Positions 8,586 to 20,000 of a stretch of DNA of 30,000 bases are shown piece by piece. The notes beneath the pieces are model-generated. The model saw only the letters and a program-made list of their open reading frames with translations. It did not search any database and was not told where the DNA came from. The stretch comes from Cryptococcus deneoformans JEC21 (taxonomy: Eukaryota > Basidiomycota > Tremellomycetes > Tremellales > Cryptococcaceae). Location: NCBI RefSeq assembly GCF_000091045.1, contig NC_006684.1, forward strand, positions 292,501 through 322,500, written 5' to 3'. Each line of letters opens with the position of its first letter. Position 1 is the first letter of the stretch. The position numbers were made by a program, and so were the translations under genes.

Positions 8586-11500
8586 TCATCCCTTCTCTCG
8601 CACCCTTTTACGCCGTTTTTTGTCCATCAAGCCTCTATATTTTTCACCGTCCGCTTTCCTGCCAACCCTTAATAGCTCTTTCAACTTGGGGAATTCACGC
8701 ATAGCGACACTCATGAGCTTGGCATTCTTTACCGTCTTGATTTTTGGCATCCAATCTTCTCTCAGTAACTCATGCTCATACTCAGGGGCCCATTCCCCAT
8801 GTCTGGTATCATCGTCTTCATACTTGTCGATATACTGCGAGAAAACCTCGCCATCCGGATGGTAATGACGCCGAAGATACATTTTAAAAAGGAAAATAAT
8901 GCCAACCGGAAGTCCAGCACCAACTGCCATCGCCGCCGACTGCGTCTTAAGAGTGCAGGCTGAAGATTTATTTATCAGTGAAGGAATTAACTGGAGTCAT
9001 AGTACATCAGCACTATAGGAAAACTCACTTAACACCATGAACAGCTGCATGAAGACGGTCGCGATAAGGACGCGATTTATCAAGATCTTCCAGCACTTTC
9101 CATCTGTTTCCTTGGAGTCAAATACAAATTTAAGCTGATTGTTGTGCTACCGAGGTGAAGAAGTCAGTTCATCGCAGCATCAGATGACATTTTCAATTTC
9201 TCGATATGACCACGACTCACAATGATGTATAGTGCCCAAAAGTAAATGGCCGCGCATATAACAATGATTGGGGCCAGTGGAGCGTACATCAGACTAGAAA
9301 GTGGTGAGCAAGAACTTAACAGCCTATCATGTCTTCGCTTACCCTACTACCATAGCAAAGAGCTAGCTCAATCTGGATCAATAGAGCCTCATGCATTATA
9401 AAATAGAACTCACCACGTGTGAATACTCGATCGCGTACTTAAGAGCAAGAATAAGTTTGTATAGGAGACACATATCTCTGCACTTACCTCAAAATTTTCT
9501 GGCTGCGCCACTTCCGCCAGGTCATGAGGTGTTTTGATCATCAGTAACTGAGGCGTCTTTAAAATGAGTCTTGGTATTTGGAGGAGCTGTAAGCACGCCA
9601 CTACTGAGCGAATCCTTAAAATACGCATGAGCATGATACTCCTCGTAGTCAGGAAATATGACTGACGGGTACCATGACAGCCAGTACAGGCTTTCAGAGA
9701 TATATGCTTGAGTGACTTTGGCTGGGACATCACCCAGACCTGCATAGATAGTGGACCAGCTTTCTTTCCCAATGTCTTCCGAGATGGTTAGATATGTTTC
9801 ATACACGACGCCAAGCAAAGAAAACACAATGAAATTGGATACTAGTTGAAAGATGAAGAGCTGTCTGATGACGGCCTTATCCAATTGACCCCGAGTAAGA
9901 GCGCCTGACCAACGAGAAAGCCGTCGCATGATATATGGAAGGATATAGGAGAACATGGCCGAAATAGTGGCTGGAAGAACTCCTGCAAGGACGGTGAAGA
10001 TGGCTTTCCAGATCTCAGAGGAGTCTTCGAGCTTTGCCAGAGTTGGCCAGCGATCTATGGCCTTCCGGATTTCACGTATTAATACTTCTCAAGTAATCTA
10101 CTTGGGATTTGCCGTAAGAAAACTAAGACTTACTGTACCCAGATTGGCTAAGACAGTTACAATCATGAGCGGAATAGTGTTCACGAAACAAATAATTACG
10201 AGAGCAAATTTGCCTATGATTGCATGTGAATGGCGTGACTTGACATCCTTTTCAAGGTTCTTCCAGAGCTGCACAGACATCGTTCATCAAGGTCGGTCCC
10301 ACGTGATATGAAGTTACAAGTCACTTACAACGTTGTGAGAACGTGGTGCCTAAATATATGTCTATCAGCGAGCTTTTTTAGAAGGCAAGCGAAATCCGAC
10401 ACACTCGTTGAATATGGTAACCTGCCCGCTTCATGTCGTCTTTCACATTTTTCAAGATTTCACGAGCTTGTTTGGCACTGGGAACAGTGACAAAGGCTGA
10501 TGTGATTGTGCCGGAAAGATCCGTGTGACGAACATCAACTTGTCCTTGGCGGATACGATCTTGAAGCTCTTCAATTTCGAGTTTCTCCTTGAACGCTTCA
10601 ACCCTGGGCATGTCAGACACAATTAGCCCTCTTTTGTAAATGGACTTTACCTACACTCTACTCGAAGCAGACTGTTTGGCTCAAGGCCCATCAGTAACAA
10701 CTTTCCATCCGATAATTGAAAGATTTACTTTGGATCGCCCACACATTCTTCCTGTACAGCTATCGTAAAGAACTCCCGCACCTCTTCCATGGAAAGTTTC
10801 CATGGCAACGGCTTTAATCGCCAAGTTGAAATGCTTCTTCTTGAATGTTTCCATCTTCTCATGCAAAGGATTCATGTTATGTATGGCGAACCAAACCCTG
10901 GCATCGATTTTGCCCCTTTCTGCACCGAGAACAAGAGATTTTATCTCACGTTTGGCATCTGCAACAGTCACAATTGATTTTGCTTTGTTCTGGCGAAGCG
11001 ATAGATTGGTGATCATCAACGTTTTGAAAGCGACTTCATTATAATTCCTGGATTGCCGTTAGGACCCAAAATCATGAATGGGTATCAAGAGCTTACAAAT
11101 GAGTCCATTCTTGCACAATTTTCAAGTGATGAGCAGATGTCTTGAGGACTTCAGATTGTTTCGCGTTAGTCAATCACGAAGATTTTCACGTTGAAATATG
11201 TAACTAACCAAAGACTATGATCATCATTGTCACGATCCATTCGAACGAGATGTGGACCAAAAGACCATTGCTGGTGACATTGGCAGCAGTTAATAGCTGG
11301 GGGTTATCTATTATGGAGGTGTTGTTCGAAGTTTCTGAGCTTGATGAACTTGGACTGTCTCGTTTTGTTATATCATCCTCGCCCCCAGAAGAAGAGATCG
11401 TACTCGTGCTGCCGTATGTGGTTTGCGTGTTGAGGTAGTAGTTTGTGATGGCCAAAAGACCTGCCAGAACGGACATTGCGGAGAAGAGGTATTTCAAAAG

Positions 11501-12415
11501 TCGGAGAAAAAGAAGATAAACCATTGCGTCCAACCCTGGTATGATGTTAGCTTTGTAAATCCATGTAAAAGAACGTAAGCTTACCGAGCATGTGTAGCAG
11601 TCTAGCCGAAGAGCATCAGCTTTTTTTCTCGTAATTCTGATTGAGTGTAGACTAAAATGAAACCTACTTCAAGTCATGTTCAAACACACTTAAACCGGGA
11701 TTTCCCGTGGCCTTTTCATCCATATTTTTACTTCGACCAGCCCACATTGAGCGAAGAAATTTAGGCATGGCCGACTTGCACTCGATGGATATTTCTCTCA
11801 AAGTGGGTATCAGCCATCCGAAAAACCCGTTCTCCGACTAAGCGCACAGTTCAGCCATTACTCTCAGGACTTCATGGAAGTAAAATGGGTTACTTTGGGT
11901 GCTCGGGCTATCCATTGTCCCGGATTGTTCTTTCCTTCTGGATAGTAAGTAGGCTTATTGCTTTCCTTCTGTTCCAGATATTTCTTCCGTTCGTGTTCGT
12001 CCATTTCTGCTAGCATTTGTTTTTCTTCAATCTTTTCTTTTGGTGTGCGCGAAGGTTTGCGAATCTTGAGTCGTGGAAGGTAAATGAGCTTCCATCGAGG
12101 TCGTGCTAACGAGTAGAGGAGAACTATGATGACCTAGAAATGGGTCAGTCGGCCACAGATTCAATGGGTTACATGTTGCTGACTGACCGCGCCGGCTGCT
12201 GTTAAACCCCATGCTGCTAGAATTGATTTAGCAGAAACATTCCAGTGCTCTTCTGCTTCTAGGATTAGGTCTGACGCTGAGATACTGTCTCCTGTTGTGC
12301 TGGGGGAAGACTCTACTGAGGAACTTGGGTCAGCTCGAAGCAGCAAAGCGGGAAGGTCTTGCTGGCGACTGTAGGGGAGGCTGAGCGGTCGATGGTAGGC
12401 TGGAAAGGGCGGCAT
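8586..12415 (-). CDS. Second, diverged CSC1/OSCA-type (DUF221) membrane protein
   Basis: Another member of the CSC1/OSCA/TMEM63 channel family. Nineteen exons (12415-12188, 12133-11894, 11837-11668, 11601-11585, 11535-11209, 11148-11097, 11047-10972, 10811-10729, 10671-10651, 10603-10405, 10349-10329, 10268-10134, 10061-9667, 9614-9488, 9437-9414, 9362-9343, 9293-9221, 9134-9029, 8959-8586) give 895 residues. Landmarks: first membrane segment, then LARPRWKLIYLPRLK; LGLDAMVYLLFLRLLKYLF; FKTLMITNLSLR before the cytosolic loop; YHIQRAPRSHNVLWKNL closing it; EYAIEYSHVLFAMVVGLMYA and a basic tail ending in RKRVREKG. Between the second and third membrane segments is a Ser/Thr/Asn-rich insert (about 240-300). 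The joint 10971/10812 is provisional: the 160-nt intron is long, has a weak donor and is open in one frame. Ion transport is inferred from the family; this branch could instead be a scramblase-like or regulatory relative. Confidence 0.82.
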
Positions 12416-12981
12416 GGGTGCTGTAGCCTATGAACATGACTTTTTTGCCGTTATACGACGTCGCTAGCGAGATTGACACAAACTTTTGCTGCAGGTCTCT
12501 AGGAGTCCATGATGATAATGACTTAAGCGTCTCGGGTGGTAAGTGTTTCACCGTTTGCTTACGGCAGGGAGGTGAAAGGAGGTACAGGGAAGACAGTCAG
12601 GGGAGAAAGTGGAAAGGAACTGGCAGTATCTGCTGCATGCCTGCGGGCCAGCCCTGAGAGGCAATGGGCCAGCTTTCAGTGACAAGTCCTGGAGCGCTGA
12701 GCGGGTATCCTGATCAGAAGTCGGGGAACGAAGGTCGTTCGCGTCTACTACGACTGATTTATAAATAATTATGCGCCAGCGAAGGGATGGCGGGTGTCGC
12801 CGTTCGGACAACGCCGCATTGCCACAGGTTACTCGCTGGGGCTCGCGATACTCAAATGCTGCATGTTGCCTACAGTGGCGGACTCGTTATTCGGCCCGTT
12901 TCTGTGCGATTCCTGCAGCTATTCTGACACTCTGATAGATATTTCATCTCTGCTCTCTTCAGCACTTCTCTCGTAACAACC
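12416..12981. promoter_or_regulatory. Shared divergent promoter of the CSC1-like gene and DSK2
   Basis: This 566-bp gap separates the divergent starts at 12415 (-) and 12982 (+), so both promoters must lie here. A plus-oriented TATAAATA occurs at 12760-12767, about 215 bp before the DSK2 ATG. The last stretch before that ATG is rich in C and T and leads into CTCTCGTAACAACC ATG, a good fungal start context. No other gene is seen. Confidence 0.5.
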
Positions 12982-14567
12982 ATGGCCGCAGAGCAACCCT
13001 CCTCCTCCGCCTCAGACATCACCATGTACGTCCCCACCCACCCATTCGCCTCATGACATCATGCTGACCACCAGTCAACTACAACAGCACTGTCAAGGGC
13101 CCTCAGGAACTGAAGCTCACCATCTCGGTCTCTCCAGACAAGAACGTCGCTGAGCTGAAACAACTTATTGCCTCCAAATGTGACGTGGAGAAGGATCGCC
13201 AGCGTCTGATATATTCTGGTGAAGCTCTCTTCAGCTCATGTGCGTTTGCTAATTCGGGCTGACTTATGGGCTTGAATTCATGTAGGCAAGGTCTTGAAAG
13301 ACGAAGAAACCATTTCCAGCTACAAGATTCAAAATGGCCACACAATCCACATGGTGAAGGGTGCTGCAAAGCCCTCAAGTTCAACCCCCGCCGGTCAGGC
13401 AAGCCAACCCCCCAGACTACCTCAGATGGGCACAGGTTTGAATGTGGGCAGTAACCCTATCGACAATGTTGAGAATATTCATCATGTACGTTAGATCGAC
13501 CGTCCTTTTAGCTCAAACCTAACCACCATCAATTACACCAGGGGCTAGCGGGGTTCAATCCTTTTACAGGAGTTCAAGGGCTCGAGAACTTGAATGATCC
13601 CAACGCTGTAAGTGCTCAGCAAGATAACAGGCATCTGGAACCTGCTGACAAGGGTTTGTTAGATGTCTAACATGATGCAAAGTCCCGAATTTCTCAGAAG
13701 CATGTCCGATTTGATGTCCAGACCAGAAGTTGTAGATCAGGTGCGTTCATGCGTGAACCATTTGAGTTTAGCAAACACTGATGGCTTGTGTCTTAGATCA
13801 TTGCTTCCAACCCACAACTGGCCTCCATGGGTCCCCAGATCCGGCAAATGATGGCCTCTCCTTTCTTCCGGCAGATGATGTCCAACCCCGAGACCCTTCG
13901 AACGGTATGTTTTCCTTGTCCTGTGGCACTTAAACTGATTGCGATTAGATGATGCAAATGCAGTCGAGCATGGGCCAGGGGGGCGGACTGGGAGGTCTAG
14001 GCGGATTCAACCCATTTGCTCCCGCAGCTGCTGGGGCCAATGCGAATAGCGCACAAAACAATGCCGGCCCCACGGATCCATTCCCCAACCTTTTCGCCCC
14101 TAATGCTGGCAACGCCAATCCTACTGCTGGTGGAGGTAATGCCGCTGCCGATCAAGCAACAAACGCTCCTTCCAATCCATCCCAACCTAATGCCGGTCAA
14201 TTTCCTCCTGGACTTGCTGCGCTGTTAGGTCTTGGGGGCGGGATGCCCGGTGCAGGCACGAATGCGGGAACGAACCCCAATCCATTCGGCGGGATAAACC
14301 CTGCACTCTTTGGCGGCTTAGGTTCTCCCTGGGGAGCCCCGCCAGCTAGAGACGAAAGGCCTCCAGAGGAAATCTATGCTACCCAGCTGGGACAGCTGAA
14401 TGCTATGGTGAGTCATTTTCGTAGGCCGTAATTTGATCATGACTCTGATGTTGCAACTGTAGGGTCTATGGGATGCCCAAAAGAATATCCGAGCCCTTAG
14501 AACTACTGGCGGCAACGTTGAAGCAGCCATCGAGCTGATTTTCTCTGGCCAGCTTGATCAGGCCTGA
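12982..14567 (+). CDS. DSK2: DSK2/ubiquilin, UBL-UBA shuttle for ubiquitinated proteins
   Basis: Ubiquilins carry ubiquitinated clients to the proteasome: the N-terminal ubiquitin-like domain docks on the proteasome and the C-terminal UBA binds ubiquitin chains. Eight exons (12982-13025, 13088-13218, 13286-13485, 13542-13607, 13663-13740, 13797-13904, 13949-14407, 14463-14567) give 396 residues. The UBL starts at ITITVKGPQELKLTISV and includes KQLIASKCDV and RLIYSGKVLKDEETISSY. STI1-type helices follow (MMQSPEFLRSMSDLMSRPEV, ASPFFRQMMSNPETLRTMM), then an Ala/Asn/Gly/Pro-rich low-complexity region of about 110 residues, then the UBA with TQLGQLNAMGLWDAQKNIRA and GGNVEAAIELIFSGQL. The second exon is set by acceptor 13087, because the earlier AG at 13074 breaks the UBL frame. 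It converges with the next gene over 146 bp. Confidence 0.95.
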
Positions 14568-14713
14568 TTTACGTTTCGGTAACTAATGACAAGGTGCCCC
14601 ATGCAACGTTGTACAGTTGATACCCTCATGGATTGATATATTTTATTTTCGCACTCGGTTCATGCGTACAGATCTACATTATCGTACAATGATAATACTC
14701 TAACCAGATATGA

Positions 14714-16754
14714 TTAATGTGAAACGGCAGGGTTCTCTCCCCTTGCCACCGCGGCCCAGTAAGCACCTCCAGGGAAGGCGTAGTCCTCCATTGACTTTTC
14801 AAACATCTCGATAGAGTATCCGCCCTTGGCATCGGTAGGTACATTGTATCGACCTTCAGAGTTGATGGACACGGGGTAGAGGAAGTGCTCATGCAGATGG
14901 CTATGTGAAAGGGGGTAAGCGAAGGGCAATTGTATCAAGGAGTAGAATGGGCCACTTACTCTACAAATTCCAAGACGTTACGCTCCATATCACCAGAGAC
15001 GCAAATGTAGTCAATGAGAGACAAGTGGATCTGGAGAGTTACTCTTTGATCAGTTTCTTTTTTTGTCGCTTTATAGAAGCTGAATATACTCACCACATAC
15101 TCGCACAATCCTACACCACCGGCGTGAGGGCAGACTGGTACCCCGAATTTGGCAGACATGAGCAAAACAGAGAGAATCTCATTGACACCGCCCAGTCGAC
15201 AAGAGTCGATTTGACAAACGTCAATAGCGTCAAGCTGCAACAGTTGCTTGAAGACCATCTGTCATATGTCGGTTTTAGTGGATTGTTACGAGGGTGGGTT
15301 CAAAAGTTTTTTAACTCACTCGGTTATGAGCGTGTTCACCTGTGGCGACGCCGATATTGATGGGTTTAAGGGCCTTTCGAATGGCGGCGTGACCGACTGC
15401 ATCATCGGGGGCAGTAGGCTCTTCAATGAACCAAGGCTTCAAGGGTTCAAGCTTCTTCATGTACTCAACGGCCTGAGGGACATCCCAGACCTCTGATAAA
15501 GGGATTAGTTAGCTCTGCGGCAGGTTTCCGGTTTATAGTGACTCACGGTTGGCGTCCACCATCAGTACACAGCCTGTGGGGCCGGCGTTCTTGTTGGCGA
15601 TGGAGGCAGGGTCGATAGGTTTTCTATCTTTAGGCATGTTGGCGGGATCATCGATGATGGACCTGATGAGTCGTCCCCTTCGAAGATCGTCTTCGGGGTC
15701 GGCGCCGACTTTGAGCTAAAGAGGTTTAAGAGATGTTAAAATGGGCGATCGTATCCGTCTCTCTCAAGTCGACACTGACCTTGAAATGGTTGAAGCCTTG
15801 GGCAAGGCTTTCCTTTGTCAATCGCCTGACCTTTTCGTCAGAGTACCCGAGCCATCCGACAGAGGTGGTGTAGGCAGGGTATCCCCTCTTTTTGACGTCG
15901 GCTTCCCTGGCAGCCTTTCCAGACTCCTTGGACTTGAGGATCTCAAGGGCTTCGGCCGGGGAGAGGGCGTCGGTGATGTATCGGAAAGAGGTGGCCTTTA
16001 CGAATCTGTCTGACGGTTAGCTTATTTTATCCAAGGTGAAAAGTACAGCAGGACATACTCTTCAGGAGTAAAGTCGACAATGAGCTTCCACAAGGGCTTG
16101 CCGGCGTGCTTGGCGTACATATCCCAGATGGCATTGGAAATAGCGGCGGTAGCAATATGGATGACACCCTTTTCAGGGCCGAGCCAACGGTGCTGAGGGT
16201 CGGCCACCACTTTAAAAGATGTTAGCCGACTGGTTTCTATTTTCCTGTTGGAAAACGATGGCTTACAAAAGTCCCAGAACTTGCCCATGTCGGCAAAGAT
16301 GGGGGCAAGGTCCAAACCGACGATACGGTTAGCTATTTGTTCGATAGCAAAGCAGACGATTTCGTTTCCACGACCAATGGCTGCAGAACAGTCAGAAAAT
16401 ATTCCTATGCAGGCAATAGGATGTTTTTACATACTAAAAGTCATTCCTTGCCCCTTGAGGTCAGAGTTCGTCTTGACGACGATGTAGGCAGCGGAATAAT
16501 CGCACTCCTTGTTCCTGCGGTGCTGTCAGTATGGGCTTTATGGACTGGACTGAAATGGCTTACATGGCATCCGTACCGTCACCAGTGACATTCTTGATAC
16601 GAGGTGAGCTGCTGCTTGGTGGTTGAAAAAAAGAAAAAGGTCAGGCTTACGGTGGGAAATCGGATATCTGATGCGAATGATTAGCCAGTGGTCATGAGAG
16701 GGCAGTGCATGACATACCGTGGACGGAGAATTCTGTGATCTTGAGGCCTGACAT
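14714..16754 (-). CDS. Enolase-superfamily sugar-acid dehydratase, L-fuconate dehydratase type
   Basis: Members dehydrate acid sugars such as L-fuconate to 2-keto-3-deoxy sugar acids with Mg2+; human ENOSF1 is a relative. Twelve exons (16754-16718, 16667-16651, 16592-16564, 16514-16435, 16380-16267, 16209-16059, 16005-15780, 15715-15547, 15492-15320, 15258-15094, 15030-14960, 14900-14714) give 472 residues, close to the family length. The N-terminal signature HDIRFPTNVTGDGTDAM and TIGRGNE are present. Active-site residues are visible: KLK (Lys218, Lys220), metal ligands Asp272 in MVDANQ, Glu298 in IEEP and Glu327 in TGEHAHNR, and the His377 base in PHAGG. Spacings D-E 26 and E-H 50 agree with my memory of bacterial fuconate dehydratase. 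No targeting signal is evident, so it is probably cytosolic. The exact substrate cannot be read from sequence; L-galactonate or L-rhamnonate are possible. Confidence 0.9.
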
Positions 16755-17055
16755 GGTTATTTGTGGAGCAATAGTGGGGATGGAAGAAACGGGAGACGGG
16801 TGTATGGTATTTAAATGTGGAGGAAAGAGCGAATACCGAATGGGCGGCCTGGTATGGGGACGTGGGTTTGCCGAAAACACACGGTCGGGCCGCCTACGGC
16901 CCGGGAACTGGTCACGTGGTCGGTCCGGCTACCCGAGAAGTTGCGGAGATGGGGGGATGTCCGTGTGCCTGTCGCTGTGCCTTTTTGGTGTGCCTGAATG
17001 CCGTCTTTTGTTCTTTCGGTGGAGGACAAAGAGGGACGAAAAACAAAAAGACACG
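16755..17055. promoter_or_regulatory. Divergent promoter between dehydratase and ABC exporter genes
   Basis: A 301-bp region lies between opposite start codons. The palindrome ATTTAAAT (16809-16816) is 55 bp before the dehydratase ATG and may act as its TATA element. CACGTG, an E-box, lies at 16913-16918 inside GGTCACGTGGTC. ACAAAGAGGG at 17026-17035 contains ACAAAG, the core bound by HMG-box pheromone-response regulators in basidiomycetes; this would fit a Ste6-type exporter but is speculative. Confidence 0.45.
16886..16903. repeat. GC-rich inverted repeat, 7-bp arms
   Basis: CGGGCCG and CGGCCCG flank a 4-nt spacer CCTA, a perfect hairpin-forming inverted repeat in the divergent promoter, 9 bp from the CACGTG box. 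It also contains CGG...CCG half-sites like those bound by fungal Zn2Cys6 regulators. No role can be shown from sequence. Confidence 0.5.
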
Positions 17056-20000
17056 ATGATCCAGCCGGGGGGGGGGGGGGGAGATGGAGTGTCCATAATT
17101 GCACCCGCCTCTTCTGCACCTATACAAGCCCCCCAGCCGTTGGCCCATCTCTACGCCGGAGCCCCCATGTCCACCAGCAGCCGCTTTGCGTCGCCGGACA
17201 GAGTCGAGCTCGTCGCGCTCACACCACGCCAGCTGCCGCCCACGTCCGACGGCTCGCCTTTCCACGACCGGCATTCAGTGGCTACGCCTGTGGCCAGTAT
17301 GGCGGAGGAAAGCGACGGGCTGTCGGGCTACGGCTATGGAAGGAGCCGCCAAAAGACAGCGCCAGGCTACCAGTTCGCCAACCCTTCTCCCGCTGGCCTA
17401 GACGAAAAACGCGGCCAGCCAGTCTCTTTTGGCCCAATGCTGGACGAAATCACGCCTCCGTCACAATGGAGAAGGTCATTATACCCAGCTGATGCGCCGC
17501 CCATCCCGGCTTCAACGTTTGAGCGGCACCTCGGCCTCGTCCCTCTTCCAACATCCCCGGCCACGTCCCATCGCATCATGCCAGTTTCTGAGCCTATTAA
17601 ACCCAGGTTCCGTCGGCTCTTTGTCTTCACCACCACCAGAGACTATATCTTGCTTCTCTGCCCAGCGGTTGTGCTTTCCATTCTCTCGGCACTCATCCAG
17701 CCCTACATGTCCATCGTGATCGGTAACGCCTTCGCCATCTTTGCAGCCTATCCCCTGAATACCTCGCTCGCTACCGATGCCGACCGTGCTGCCCTCCGCA
17801 GTGGTGTCGCCAGCACGTCTATACAACTGACAGTCGCCGGCGTGCTTGCCTTGCTCTTCAACTACTTGAAAGGGGTCATGTGGACGAGATACGGCGAGAC
17901 AGTGGCAGATAGATTAAGAGCCAAGGTCTATCATGGTGTGCAGGGTAAGCCTATGGAGTGGTATGATATGGGCATGGGTATGAGAGAAGAAGAGCAAGGA
18001 GAGGGAAAGGAGAATGACACCGTAGGCGCTGGTGGCTTAATGTCAAAGTTCAACAGGTATGTAATCACTGTGGTACTCATCTTGCATTCCTGACCGTACC
18101 ACCGCAGGGAGACCGATGATGTTAGGATGGCCACTTCCCACGCCTTTGGATTAGTGGTTCAAAACACATTCACTTTCGTCCTGTGCTTCATCCTTGCTAT
18201 CATTGAATCGCCATCTTTGGCTTTCGTTACCCTCTCCACCATTCCCCTTGTCGTCCTTACCCAAGTCGTTACCCAGATCCTTTGCGCGCCTCTGTTGGCT
18301 ACCGAACGACGCGTGCTTGCCGAGGCCTCCACCAACGTCGAGCGTGCCACCGCTGCAATTTCTACAGTCAAAGTACACAACGCTCAAGCAGCCGAAGAAA
18401 ACAGGTTCATGCACTCGGTGAGCAAGAGCAAAGGTAATTTGATCAAACAAGGATTGGTGTGGGGCGTATCCGCAGGCTTGACAGACTTTTTCTTGCTCGG
18501 AACGTTTGTGCTCGGATTCTGGTATGGCGCCAAAATCATTCGGGAAGGCAAGGCCACATCAGGAGCCGTCATGACATGCTTCTGGGCTTGTCTCTTTGCC
18601 GCCACGTACCTTCAGCAGGTTGTCCCCCAGCTCACCATAATGACCAAGGGCAAAAACTCGATCGCTTCGCTATTGACAGTCATTCAAGCTAACCCTTCCA
18701 GACCCATATCTGGCAACCCATTCTCCCCTACAAACTCTCCAATTGATAGTAGCTTCTCTCCTGCGGTTAATACATTGAACCCCAAGCGTGTTTCCCGCCC
18801 TCTTGCTCTCCAAGGGGTTCGACCTTCTCGATGCCATGGAGAGTTCAATTTCAACCACATCTCATTTGCCTATCCATCTCGCCCGGAAAATCCTGTACTT
18901 TGTGATATCTCCCTTTTCATTCCGCCTGGGGAAACAACCTTTATCGTGGGCGGTTCAGGCTCTGGCAAGTCCACCATTGCTCAGCTACTCCTCCGACTAT
19001 ACGACCCCACGTCAGGAGAGATTACTATGGATAACCAATCTTTCCCCTTCTTGAACGGTCATTTCACAAGAGAAAATATCGCTGCTGTACAGCAAGGCTG
19101 TATTCTTTTCGATATGTCGGTGCATGACAATGTCGCTATGGGGCTTGCTGGCGCTGGTGCCGATCCCAAGACAGGCGTGAAAAGGGCACCAGAGGACGTG
19201 ACCCGTGAACAAGTTGTAGAGGCTTGTAAAATGGCGATGATTCATGATTTCGTGGTGAGCTTGCCCGACGGTTATGATACCATCTTGGGAACCGGTGGGT
19301 CGAGTTTGAGTGGAGGACAGAGACAGCGATTGGCGATTGCGCGGGCGAGAATCAGAAACCCGACCGTCCTCATCCTTGGTAGGTCGTTTGCCACTGCCTT
19401 CTTGGCCGGGCGCTGATGGTTAAACTATAGATGAAGCGACATCGGCTTTGGATGCCACTTCTAGGGTGCTTGTCTTCCAAAATCTCAAGGCGTGGCGCAA
19501 TAACCGGACCACCATCGTCATCACCCACGACCTTTCACAGATCGTTTCCGACGACTTTGTCTACGTCATGAAAAACGGCGTCGTCGCCGAGCAAGGATTT
19601 CGTCTTGATCTCATGAAGAAACCAAACGGCACGTTTGCCCATATGGCGGCGGAACAAGCCGTCAATCCTTTGCCGGCCAAGGAGGTCGCGTCTGACGCAG
19701 AGTGGCATGATGCGCTCAACACACTCCTCGACATGGAGGAAGATTATGAAGAGGTGCTCGACAGCAGGGTCAGATCTCACACTCCTTCATTTCTTGGGAT
19801 GCAGAGAAATAGTGCAGTCTATCTCGATATCCTTGACGAGTACTCCAGGAGTCAGCGCCTTTCTCAAGTCGACCGCCGACAGTCTCGTACTAGCTTGACA
19901 CCCGCTCAGAAGCGTCTATCATGGACTCCTGAGCAGCTGGGCAGTCGTGCCCCTAGCAGACAGAGTATAACCGCTCCGATCAGTCGCCCTCCGTCTAGCC

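Noticed and set aside
10405..10440. GC-AG intron after KDDMKR in the second CSC1-like gene
   Set aside because: The GT donor at 10404 gives YHIQRAPRSHNVLWKNL, a good family match, so the GC donor is not needed.
13075..13087. First AG (13074) as acceptor of DSK2 exon 2
   Set aside because: It puts the ubiquitin-like domain out of frame; the AG at 13087 gives ITITVKGPQ.
16593..16620. Longer third exon of the dehydratase starting at the CAGCAG acceptors
   Set aside because: Those acceptors do not fit the phase of the previous exon; AG at 16594-16593 gives RFPTNVTGDGTDA with the family's spacing.
16705..17055. Start of the ABC exporter at the upstream ATG 16705
   Set aside because: The frame is open, but it would overlap the dehydratase coding start and consume the whole divergent promoter.
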